DNA of 64,000 nucleotides from contig KL647310.1 in assembly GCA_000727475.1 (NCBI GenBank), positions 124,001 to 188,000 of the forward strand. The letters are read 5' to 3'. The notes below the pieces were generated by a model. That model was not told where the DNA came from, ran no database searches, and saw only the letters and a list, made by a program, of their open reading frames with translations. The DNA comes from Sarcocystis neurona (Eukaryota; Apicomplexa; Conoidasida; Eucoccidiorida; Sarcocystidae). Positions 11,100-23,217 of the stretch are shown here, one piece after another (the stretch's first letter is position 1; the number at the start of each line of letters is the position of its first letter). The position numbers and the translations under genes are program-made.

Positions 11100-12944
11100 C
11101 TTCTTGCGGTTACACAGATCACTACGGATAGTTCTACGAGTAGGAGAGATGAGTAACCCAGTGGCGCGAAAGACAGTGGAGGCCAGCTGCTGTGCGCTAA
11201 CAGCGGTGGCGAGCTGCACGGCTGCGGCTGCTGCTGTTGCTGCGACAGCCGCCACCAAGGCGGGCACCACAAACGTCAGCAGCCGCAGCAGCTGCCGATG
11301 CTGCAGGACGTGCTGCACAACATTGTGGGGCGAGCCGGCCGTGCCACGTCACCTGTAGCAAACACTTGCCTTTAGTCCTTCAGAAAAAAGTAGAACACCT
11401 GCATCACACTCGTAGATCGTCCTGTCTTTCGTTGTCCGGCGCGCACTGCACGGTATACCGCAACAGCAGAAGCGGCGGAGCACGCAGCAACAACGGCAGC
11501 AACAGTGCGCGATACTGCGTTCCCGTTGCCTGTTGTGGGGTGCTCTTCAGCTGTGCCTGGGCAACGGAGCAGCAGGAAACAAAACATGAGTAGATCCCCT
11601 CGTATTTCTTCCTCTGATCCTTCAACACTGGTCCAAGAAGCAGCAACAGCTACAAGATGACGCAGCAACAACAGCAGTACATACCCGCACAGCAATACAG
11701 TACGTAACAATGACTCGTCGCGAGGAGTGACTGTCGCATGCAGCAACATGCTATCGTTTTGCAAGAAACTTCAGCTTCCCATTCAACGCCGTGCAGCAAG
11801 AGCAGCTCGGCGAACAGCCGTACTGCCGCAGGTAATGCTTTCCCATTCTTTACCTGGAAGAGTAGCATGTCAAACACAGCTGCAGCACCAGCAGAAGCAG
11901 TCCCGTAGCTAGAGATAGATCGACAGCAGCAGCCACATCAACAGCAGCCCCAGAAACACACTCATGTCGCAGTTTGAACAGCAGTAGACACAGCGACAGC
12001 AACAGCTTCGGGAGCAACTGGTTCATCGCATACACGCTGGCAGCACTGTTCAACCTTCGAGCAGCAACGGCGGCCCGAAAGTGGGGCAACCGGCAACATC
12101 AACAGCAGCACCAGGCGCAGCAAGAGAAAGAGGCAGGTGCGAAAGAGTCCGTGAATAAATCAAGCGTCCAGCAGCCGCAGGAGCGGCAGACACAACAGCA
12201 GCGAAGACAGCAGCAGCGACGACAGAGCAGCGACGGCAGCGACATTAGTTTTGCCAAGAGTAGCACCAACAGCAGTCTGCGCACCAGTGACAGCGGCAAT
12301 GTTTGGAACAGCAATGCTGCGAAGGGCATGACGAGGACGTACATTGCAGCAGAAGCAGCAGCAACAACGGAAGCAGCCCCCAAACTCGACATTCGCAGCA
12401 ACAGCAGCAGCAAGGAGTGAGCCAGTTGAAAGGCAGTCACGTCTCAGCTGTCAGATGCTTACCGGTATCGCAGCGACGATATGTTTTCTGAGACCTATAT
12501 TTACATGCATATACACACAAAGATATATATATCGTATATGTATATGTTTCTTCAGGAGGAGCTCCGCTGCACGTGGACGTTTCTAAATGATAGCCACAAG
12601 GAAGGCACAGGGAACGCATGCTGCAGTTAGCTGGGTACCAGTCTCTTCCGCTTAAGCAGTCGTGCACCGGCTGTTCCACTCTGGCGTCTCCTCCGCTTTC
12701 TCTTGGGTGCTTCACTGCCGCTGCAACTGCTGCTACTTCGACACAGATTGCTGCGGCAAAGCGTCGCCTGTTGTTGCCGCCGGTTCTCCAGTAACGCTTC
12801 TGCTGCGAACACTCTTTTGCCGCTGCCACTCGACTTTTGCTGCTGCTGTTGCTACCGCGCCGCCGCGGCAGCTGGAAGAGAGAAATAAGAAGTCTGAAGA
12901 GTGTGCTGACGTACCTCAGCTCTGCAGTGTTGCGGCAGGAGAAG
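11100..12944. other. Region between divergent genes
   Basis: This separates the minus-strand 11.1-7.05 kb gene from the plus-strand THADA-like gene, so it probably holds promoters for one or both. It contains a Gln/Ser-rich plus frame at 11974-12420, which could be a 5' exon of the giant gene or CTG-type intron of the minus gene read backwards, and an ATATATC microsatellite at 12,520-12,555. I could not connect any upstream exon in frame to the large exon starting at 12945. Confidence 0.4.
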
Positions 12945-15900
12945 ATGGCAAGGAGGGGGGGCGCGGTTGCTACCGCTGCAGCAGGCGCAGGCAGCGAACG
13001 TCAACAGAAGCAGCAGCGGTTCTCCTCCGACGAGTGTAGCACGAAGGGGACGTTGTGCTTAGATCAGCAGCAGCAACAGTCGGCAGTGCTGCTGGAGGAA
13101 CTTGCAGTCGCTCTGCTTGGCAACAGCCATGGCGGCAGGAGCGACGGCACCAACGGCAGCGACTGCAGCAACTACCGCGACAGCGCCGGCAGCAACGGCG
13201 ACAATGACACCAGCAGCAGCAACAGCAGCAGCAACAGCAGCAGCAACAGCAGTAGCGTGCGTCAAGCGCCGCTCTGCGAATGTCTTCACGGCAGCATACT
13301 CTATCCCGCCGAAGGAGCAACTGCCCCAGCTGCATCGGCAGCGCATGCAACGGTAGTACCTGCAATAACAATGACGGATACAGCGGCTGCAAGAGTTCAC
13401 CCCGCTGCTGCAGCGGTTCGCGGCCCTTCACTCCACGAAGGAAGCTTCGATGTTAGCGTGGTCCATGCCACAGACGGTAGTTTGTCCTGTGGCGCTAATG
13501 GTAACAGCAGCAATAACAGCTGCAGAAATAGCAGCAACAGCAGCACCAGTACGAGTAACACCTCGTCTGACGCCAGTGGCAGCAGTGCTCTTTGCTACAG
13601 CGTAGACCATGAAGACTGCGAGGGGAGCAGCAGCACTTCCTGCTGCGCGAAAGATGCCTGCTCCTGCCCCGCGTTTTGCAGCGCCGACGGCATAGCCTTA
13701 CTCGAAAGCAGCAGCAGTGGCAGCAGGAAGAGGCAGAGCGAATCCGACGGTGCAGCTGCGGGCAACAGCAACAGCAGCAGCCTTGTGGCACCTCCTCAGA
13801 GCAGCAGCAGCGTCCTGGCGAGCACGGCCAGCGGCAGCAGCCGGAGCAGCAACCCTAGCTCTGCTGTCAGGGGGGGCAGCACCAGTCGCGCTCGTTCCTC
13901 AAGCAGCAGCGGCCTGCGTGAAGGTGACGGTAGCAACGTTGCCGGCAGCAACAGCAGCAGCGGCAATGACACGCGTGCTGGAAGTAGCAACAGTTTTAGC
14001 TGCGGCAGAGACAGTTCTCAGGCACCCACGGCACACCCGGGGATTAGTTCGCAATGTGAGAAACGCAAGCGGAAGCAGAAAATTTCCACTGCAGAAGCAG
14101 CAGCAAAAGAAACAGGAGGAGACTGTATGACTTATGCTACAGGTGGAGCAGCTGCTGCAGCACGTGGCGCGCTGGGTCTTTGCGCCTCCTGCGGGACCGC
14201 AGACATGTGTGAGCAGTTCTTTCAGCAGAAACAACAGCGTCAACAGCAGCAGCAGGATGTCGATGTCGTGCAACGGCTTGCGAGGGTGGTAGAAGAGATA
14301 AGCGACACTGCTGCTGAACTGTTGTGGCTGTTGTGGGGGCTGAAAAGTCTTGCCTGCGCCTCTGTAACTTCGTTCGACTCACTTCGCTCTCCAGCAGGAG
14401 CCGCAGAAGCAGGTGAGGGGCATGCAGCAGTAGCAGCGTCAGATGTGCTTGCAGCTGCACGGGCAGCAGCGGTAGCAGAAATGCCTCCAGCAGCTGCAGC
14501 CGTAGACGTGGCTGCTTCACAAGCGACATCAACAGCGGCGGTAGCTGTACGAGGGGAACAGCGAACCACCGCAGCGGGAGCAAGGAGCACACCCGCAGCA
14601 GCAGAGATGGCTGCGACGGTAGGAGGAGCAGCTGCCTCGAGTCGGGCGGCGTCCGCAACAGTCGCAGCAGAAGCCGGTTGCGAGAGCTCGACTGTGGCTG
14701 TGCAGCAGCAATGGATCGCTACGTTTTTGGGTCTTGGATCAGAAGGTACGGGCACTACATCCATAGGGGAGGCGCGGCAGGAGCAACAGCAACTGTTGCT
14801 GCAAGCAGGCAATATGCTGCTGACGAGCCGGTGGCAGCACCTGCAGCGGGACCGCGCATTTGCGCTGGTGTTGGGCTGCTGTGGGTACTCCTTGTTCGAT
14901 TGCAGCACGTGCAGCGGCTCTTGTGATGAAGACAGGCAGCACACGCAGCCGCAGCAGCTCCGCCGTAACCGTTCGACCACATGCACGAGGACGCGCAGCA
15001 GAGAGCACCTCCGACCGATTTGTTTTGAAAACAAAACGAAAGAAGGAAGCGAGTGTATAGAGACACAGAGCACAAGCGTGAAGCTACAGTCAGAAGCAGC
15101 AGGCATTGAATTATCTCAGGCGGAGGAGCAGCAGCCTTCTCAAGAGCCTCGACCGTCGCTCCAGCCGCAGCAGGAACGACAAGGGCCACAACGTTTCCAC
15201 CGTCTGCTGCAGCGGCACAAGGAGAGACCATGTGCGCAGCGCCAGCTGCAGCAGCAGCGGAAAGGGCAAGAAGAGCTGCACCTGCGGCAGAGAATCTGTC
15301 CATGTTGTGTCCTTCGTGGATGTGGAGCGATGCTGCTGTTGCTTATCGACCAGCAGAAAACGGATGAGTCCTTTGGGACGCAGACGCAGCAGGAGACAAG
15401 AATGCTTCAACAGCAACAACAGATTCGCGTAGGCTGCGCCGCAGCGCAACTTCTGCTCCGGTTGCTTTCACTGCTGCTTTCCGCCGCGGCGGCTCCTCCT
15501 GTTCCACTAATACGCTACGACAACTGTAATAGCTACTACAGAAGCAGCGGCGATAGCGCTGTCACTTGCAGCAGCTCGGACGTCCGAACAGAAAGCATCA
15601 GCACCGCCGACAGCAACACGAGCAGCGGACGGCAAGGTAAAATCAAACTGGACAGCAGCAGTCTCAGTTCCCGTGTATCCGTTGAGACAGGTAGTGCCGG
15701 AAGTGCTACTTTTGATGGCGCTGCTGCAGCATCTGCAGTTGTGACTTCTGCTGCACTGTGGATTCCGGCAGCGACGTCACCGCCACCGGCTGAAGCACCG
15801 TGTGGGCTTTTTCTGCTACTTGCGGCGGACCTGCTGTTGCAGCGGTTGCTCGAAGTTGCTGCCGTAGAGAGCGGCGCAGCAGCACACTTTGCGGCAGTGG

Positions 15901-18900
15901 GGGCTTCAGCAAGCGCGGAGCCAGCGGCTACTACAGCGGCGGTATGGCTGTCGGCAGCATCTTTGCGTGCAAGCGTGTCCTCAGCAGCGGTGCCGGCAGA
16001 ATCACCAACAGGAGCGGCAGGATCGAGAGCAGTAGGTGGGTCGTCAGCAGCAGCAGTGGGGCCTCCACGTGCAGCGGGCGGTCTTCCAGCTTCTGCTGCG
16101 GCACCGTGTCGAGCAGTAGCACCTATTTATTTCTTGCGACTAGAACGGGGTGAATGTACCGGTGAACCAGGGCGAGTCGCTGCAGAAGATGCCTGTGAAT
16201 TGAGACTTGATATTGCGCCATTGTGGCAGCAGTTGCAGCGGAGGCTTGCTGGGTTCTCCGGCAGCAGCAGACTCGTCCTGCTGCGAGCGGTGACTCTGCT
16301 GCTCCCACTGGCTGTCGACAGCTGCAGCACGACGTGCACCAACATCCGCATGGGTCAGGCGTTTGCGGCATCAGCTACGGAGCACGGGATGCAGCTAATT
16401 CAACGACTTGTGCTGCTGCTGGCAACAGAGACGTCTTGCGGCAGAGGCATGCGTCCGCAGCAGCACCAGCGAGACGCGCTGCAGCTGCTGGTTTTACTGC
16501 TACAGCAGTGTGCTTGCTCGGAAGCTGGACTGCGGCTGCTGCTGCTGGTGCTGCTTCCCGCGCGGGAGCAGGGATGGCAGCAGCAGCACCTAGAGAGCCA
16601 GCCACTTTTTACTGAAAGAGCAATGACCACACCAGTGGAAGCTCTTTCAGTGACAGGTGCCCAGGCTGAAGCAAGAGGGCAGGCTGAAGAAGCAGCTGGC
16701 AATCGAGCGGCAGCAGTTGCTGCACGAGGGACGTCTCCTGCAGCAACGGATACTTTTCAAACAGCAGCCGCTGACATTAAGGGCGCACCAGCTGATACTC
16801 ACCCAGCAGGAGCCGACACAGGTGTCGTGCAACCTTGCATTCAGTCAGCCGCTGCTGAGGCAACGCCTCTCAAAACAGCAGCAACAGCTGCTCAAACAGC
16901 AGCTGTTGACGAAGCAGGACCTTCACTCCTTGACATTTTACTATCTGTATGCGTTTCTTCGTGGCAACATCCGCAGCGCAGTGTATCCCAAGCGGCTCGC
17001 GCATTGTGGGATGCTCTTGCTGTACTGCTGGCTTCGCCCGACGCGCAGCAGTCGTGGCAGCAGCAGCAGCGGCTACTGCTACAGCAAGAGCAGCAGCGGC
17101 GGCAGCGGCACCAACAGCATCAAGAGCACAAGCAGGCAGCATTAGCGCCGTCAGGGTCTACGTCTGCTGTGCAGCGCTTGGCGCTCGCCCTTGTTCAGCT
17201 GCCCGGCAGCCACCGCAAGGCTGTTTATTTGGCGCTGCAGTCATTGCTACCTGCTATTGGGGCGGAGTGGCTGATGCAACAACAGCCGCACCTCCTGCAG
17301 CACCTGCTCTATGAAGTAGCTTGCTCGTGGGAGACACGCGCGGCGGCGAGAAAGCTGCTGCAGAGTCTGTTGTCTCTGCTGTGCTCCCGTGCAACTCAAC
17401 GCGGCAAAGATGCTGCAGCAGCTGCGGGTGCGGCTCCAACTGCAGGAGCTCCTGTCGTCCCTGCTCCTGACGCGGTGGCAGATGGAGCGACACCTGATGC
17501 AGCAGTCCGTACAGGTGCTGTCGGCGCTGCTGCGTTCACTGCTGTTGAAAACGCTGTTGCGACAAGTGCCGCTGCGATCCTTGCAATAGAGGTTGAGGCT
17601 GAAACAACTGCCAGAAGCCTTGCGACTCCGACTGGCGTCTCTGCTGCGCCAACTGGTCGCGTTTTCCTTGCAGAAGGGATGACTGCAGCGGCAGAGACCA
17701 AACCAGCGCCTTGCATCCCGTGCCACAACGTATCGCGGCAACAGCAGCCAGAGAATTTGCTTGGACAGCAGCAGCAGCGGCCGCTAAAGAGCATGCAACG
17801 AAGAAGCGTCAAGGACTCAGAGCAGCAACAACAGTGTGAGGGACTGCAGGAGCAGCAGCGGCGCGGGCGCTTTACAGACCAGCTGCAACAACGTGAAGAG
17901 ACGCAGCACCTGCAACAGCTGCCGGCACGCGTGCAGGACTCTCAAGCGGAGGAGCAGCGTATGATGCCGGCGTGGCAGCAGCAAAAGGCAGAGACACAAC
18001 AGCAGGCTATAGGCGACGGTGTAGTGCAGCCGCCACAGCAACATGAACCACATGTGCCGCAGCGGCAACGACTACAAGGAAATCGGCTGGGCGGGGGTGA
18101 CGAGGTGTGTGAGAAGAAGCAGCAAACGACAGGTGCAGGAATACATCTAGAGCAGCGGCTGAAGAAGAAAAAACAGAAGTCTACGACAGAGGAAGAGGCT
18201 GCTGTTACTGTTGCAGTCGCAGAGAAAACTGTGCTGCCTTTGCGCATGCGCCGCATCTTCTATCCGCTACTTGTCGATGCTCTAACAAGACGGCCTCCTG
18301 CGTCACGCAGCGCATCTCTCGTGTATGAAGCTGTTGCACGTGAGAAGGCCTTAGAACACAGAGGGCCGCAACAGCTGCAACAACAGCAGCAACAACCACA
18401 TCCGGAGGGACCAGAACGCACCCAGCAGCATAGAGAACAACAGTGGCAGCAACAGAAGCAAAGCCGCGAGCACAGAAAGGATGTGCAGCGCGGGCAACAG
18501 TGCTCGAAACAGTCGCATTTGCTCCAGCAGCAACGCGTTGATGCACAACCGCACGAGCACCTGCGGAGGGGCAGTTGGCTGTGGTCCGCTCCTTCGACTG
18601 CGCCGCTCTCTGCTGCAGCAGCTGCACGTCTCGCAGCAGCAGTACTGCCGCTGCTGCAGGACCTTGATCCTCTAGGGTTGGCTGGGCTGTTACGGCAGTT
18701 AACGGGTGGTGGAGCGCAACAGCACCCTCAGGAAGAGCAGCGACGAAACTGCCCACAGCACGTGCAGCAGCAGCTGGGAATGCAGCAGCATCAGGATCTA
18801 CAGACGCAGCAGGACGTCCACGAACTCCCACTTTTGTTACCGTGGACTGCGGGAGAGGCAGAGTTGCTGGGTGTGGCGCGACAGGTTGGCTGCGCCGACT

Positions 18901-21900
18901 GGATAGTGCTTCGTTCGAGTGTTCCTGCTGCGGCTGGTGGCTGTACCAGCAGCGTCGGCAACACGAACAGCAGAGACACCAACGGAAGTGACACTATTTT
19001 GAGCAACAGCAACAGCATTAGCAGCAACCTCAATGTTCGCCGCAGGAATGGCCAACAGGGGGACAGCAACAACGGCACTGGCAGCAGAACCAGCAGCTCA
19101 GACAGACCAGACGTGTGCAAGAACCTGCGCGCGAACAGGGGGGAGAGCAGCAACGGTGGAGGAATGACCTCCGCGAATATGTCGCTGCCACTTGCTTTAC
19201 GGGAGGATGCCTTGCAGAGCGACGAGGATGGGGATAGAGCAGCAACACAGGAAGTATCAAGTGTCCGAACCGCAGAGATCTGCAGCAAGCGGCCGCAGCA
19301 TAGGACAGCACGTGATACTGACGGCTGCAGCGGAACGCAGCAGCAGCAGCGGCATTGTGCGTCAGCAGCCAAACTATCTGGCAAACCAGAGCAGCAGCAT
19401 AAGGAAGAAGAAGAAAAACGGAATGCGACAGAGAACCGCTGCGAGGGTCTGCGGGTGTGGGGCCTAGAGGAGTTCGAAGACGGACGCCGAGTGAAGTGCT
19501 GCGTCTTTGTATCGATAGAAAGACTGCAGCAGGGAATGCGTAGCATGGACGAAGATGTGCGCATGCCTCTGCTACGGCTGCTTGTATTGCTTCGCTCACC
19601 GGCTGCCGTTCCTCACGTCATCGAGATGCAGCTGCTGCTGCAAGCGGCGCGTCAGTGTACCAGCAGAAGTAGCTCAGGAACTGCACGTGCTGGGCTGCTT
19701 GACTGCTTCTTGCGCTTTCTCCAGCGGATGCGTGACGCTTTTAGGAAGGACTTATTAGGCACCACGCCGCGGCAGCTGCAGGAACTGCTCCGTAGACCTA
19801 GAAGCACTCGCATCCGACAGCTGCACCAGGGAGATTTCGAGCCCGAGTCGCTGCCTCTGCAGCAAAAAGGAAGCAGCCACCTCGAACCGCAGCAGAATGA
19901 ACACAAGCGGCAACTGCAACCGCGGCAACAACAGGAAGGACGAAACGCGCAACAGCAGCTTGTGGCGGGAGAGGAGAAGCAAGGGCAGCAGCAGTATGTG
20001 GTAGAGCAGCCCGAACAGCATCAGAACGAACAGCTCGTTCGCCGGTGGCCACAACAGCTTCAGCAGCACGTGAATGAAGAGAGTGTTCGGGCGAGACAGC
20101 CTGCGGAGGGTGCAGGGAAGCTTGGTTTGACCAAATACTGCTTTGAAGAGGTCAAAGGCGACTGCTCGCTGCAGCAAGCGCTGCGTTTTCTGTTGCTGGT
20201 GCACCGTACTGCTCTGCTGCACTGTCTCCCTGCTGCTCCACCGGAGCGGCAGCGTTTCGGGGCTGCGCTGCTGCTGCTGCTTTATGACCTGTGGGGGCCG
20301 CAGCCGCCTTCAGAGCTGCGCAAGGGCAGCTGCTGCGCTAACGCGGCCGCTGCTGCTGCATTTAGTCCTGCGGCAAAGCCTAATCTCCGTGGCAGAACAG
20401 AAGCGTCATCTTTACTTGCTTCCTCCAGCACGGGTGATGCTGCTGTCAACCGGTCTACACCCGTTGCCTACCCGGGGAGTGGTGTTGCAGCTCCTCCTAC
20501 TGCTGCCGTGTCTCCTGCTGATGCTGCTCTGGCTGACGCCGCCCCTGCCCGCGGTGTTTCTGCTGCTGTCGCTCCCGCGTCTACTGCTGCGGCTGGCTGT
20601 GCAGTAGCAGAAGCGTTGGGCTTCTACTCCATTGATGTTGAATTTCACCTGCGCGGCCGTCTGAATAGTCCATGGCCTCAGCAGCGTGCGACTGCACTCA
20701 AAATTCTGCGACTGTTTCCTGCGAGACGAGCAGCGACAGCAGAAGCAGTTGCACTTCCTCTCACGCCTGCTTGTGCGGCTCGTACGCGTGCTGCTGCACC
20801 CGAAGAGCAGCAGAGGCACGCGCGCACGCCAGAAGGTGTGGTTGACGAGCGGCTGCAACAACTCGAGAGTGCTCTACTCCAAGAGTGGAAACAACGGCAG
20901 CTGCGGCTGCAGCAGCAGCAGGAGGGATGGCAGGAGCAGAAACCACAGGCCTTAGTGTCTGGGGTGCAGGATGCCGTGCTGCTATTGCACAGTCTTCGAG
21001 AGGCAGACTACGAAGCGGGGGTTGCTCTCCTGAGTGACCTGCTGCTGTTGCCGCAGGTCCTGCAGCCGTTGGAAGCAGCAGCGGCGCCTACTGACTCAGA
21101 AGATGACGGCCGACAGGCGCAGCGGCGGCCTCAGGAGCACCGCATAGTCCAATTGCAGCGCCAGCACCTGCCTGCGGAGCAGCCTCAGCTGCAGCAGGGA
21201 GGTGACGACCAGCGACGGAGGGACTGTGGGCACGACACAAAAAAGGAGGAGCACGGACATCAGTGCCTTCCGGTGCAGCAGACAGATATGGGGCGCATGT
21301 ACCGGCAACAGCAGCTGGTGCTGCTGCAGCCGGCAGCGGCGCCATTGCATCTCGTAGAAGAAGGGCAGGCACCACATCCATACTGGAGAAGTGCCGCGAG
21401 CATCTACGCGGCTGCCACTGCTGCTGACGGTGACGCTGCCGCAGCTGTTTCACCCGCTCCGACTGCTACTCGTCACAGCCGTGGTGTAGCACCTGCGACT
21501 ACCACGACTGCTGCTGCTCAGTGGAGTCATCCTGTCGAAGCTGCTGCGGCTGACGTTGGTGACGCTGTTGATCCTTGCGCTGGCAAAGTTGCCGCTGCTG
21601 CTGCTCAATGCGTCAAAAGGTTCGAACCTGCCGGTAGCGAGCGGGTTGCAGTTACTGCAGGCGATGACCGGCGGACGTCTGGTTATGCTGCTGGTCAGCA
21701 AACTATCGCTGCTGCTGCCGCAGTTGGAAGAGAAACGGGGTGGCAGCACCCGACCAAACTTCTTTGGCAGGTGCTGCACCTCCTTCTGGCTGCCGTGCGC
21801 GCGCGACTCGTGCTGTTGAGCGGCACGGCTCGCTTTGAATGTACACGCCACGACGCGTGCGTTCACGGTCTGCTGCTGGCGCTGACAAGGCTGCTCCAGC

Positions 21901-23217
21901 AGCTGCCTTCGCTTCCTTGCCTGCTGCAGCAGTTGCCCTGTGCCCACTGCTGCGGCAGAACTCTCCAGCAGCGGCGTGCAGATAGGCGGCAGCAGCATGG
22001 GCAGACTGTGCAGCAACAGCAATGTCAGTGTCACCGTGATCAACAGACGCAGCAACCGCAGACGGCGGCAATGGAGGGCCTGGAACCGCAGGGACTGCAG
22101 CAACATGAGATCGAGACGCAGCGAGACATCAAGAAGCAACGAGAGCAGCAGCACGTGGGGCAGCAGCAAGTGAAGAAGCAGCACGTGGGGGAGAAGCAGC
22201 TGGAAGAGAAGGATCCTTTGGAAGAAAATGAACGGCAGCATGAGATGGGAAAACAGCGCAGGACAGGGCAGCAGCGAGGCTCCTCTGTGGTGGAAATGGA
22301 TGCAGCCGCAGGTGACAACATCGATGACAGTGCCCGTTATCTGGAGAGCAGGATCGTCGAAGGCAACTGTTGCTGCTGCTGCTGCTTACACGAGGGTCGG
22401 GCAACATGCAAAGTTGGGGGGGCGTGCCTGGAGGTGTGGACCGCGTGGAGGAGGTATGTAGAAGATCTTCTCCTCGTGCTGTTGCAGGCGTGCAGCAGCA
22501 TGTTCGAAATTATTGCTGAAGGAGCTGACGGCGTACTTCTTAACACCACTTGGAAGCCCCCGCAGGAGCACCAGCAACACGAAGGAAAGGTGCTTCAGCA
22601 AGAAGGCGAGCAGCAGGAAAAAGGAGCACAGGACCAGACGAGGAAGCAACACGAGCATCAGAGTGCGCCGGAGCTGCTTATAAGGCAGGATTGCGAGAAC
22701 TCGTGGATAGTGAGTGTACACCAGCAGCAGCGGCAGGGCAGGCTGGACAGTGGTACGTCAGGCTTCCGGGTTGACTGTCGAGGCCACCCGCTTCTACCGA
22801 CCCGCCAGCAGCATCACAGGTGGCAGAACGATGGTCAAACGCGTTCAGCCATGCCGCTACAGCAGGCGCGAGGACAGCGGACAGCTGGGGAACTCTCGTG
22901 TGCTACGCCGTTCACTGCGGCTGAGCAGGAGGCAGAAGGGGAAGCAGCAGAAACTGCTCTGGCTGTACGCGGGTGGCTAACTATAAAAGCCGTTGCTGCA
23001 TGTCTGACAGCCCTGCTGGCGTGGGTGCTCCCAGTGCCTTCAGCAGCAGCGACTACAACAACAGCAGCAACAACAGCGACAAGACAGGGACACAAACGGA
23101 CAGGCAAAAGAGCAGGAGTGGTAGACTCAGGGGAGGAGGGAGAAATTCTGAGGCCGCAGCTTCTTGACTTCGCTGGGAGACGTCTGTTGCAATTTCTGCT
23201 TTCTTGCAGGCACCCAG
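12945..23217 (+). CDS. THADA-like gene exon 1 (10.3 kb, N-terminal half)
   Basis: A single uninterrupted exon of 3,424 codons plus one base. The first 700 residues or so are Ser/Asn-, Ala- and Gln-rich with little fixed structure. From about residue 1,050 onward, blocks of amphipathic helices typical of THADA alternate with Gln-rich spacers. They include WQHPQRSVSQAARALWDAL, a Gly-Ala-Glu-Trp-Leu block, DEDVRMPLLRLLVLL and WTAWRRYVEDLLLVLLQ. The last residues (LTIKAVAACLTALLAWV, then LLSCRHP) open the DUF2428 domain, where human THADA has a similar Arg-His-x-Gly-Ala step. The donor is CCCAG/GTATAC. The frame is open back to about 12837, so a slightly earlier start or an upstream splice is possible. 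Confidence 0.85.

Noticed and set aside
14240..15106. 288-codon minus-strand frame over THADA-like exon 1
   Set aside because: It is antisense to conserved coding sequence and its composition mirrors the repeats.
21450..22241. 263-codon minus-strand Leu-rich frame, resembling a membrane protein
   Set aside because: The Leu richness is from CTG, the complement of CAG in exon 1, not from real membrane segments.
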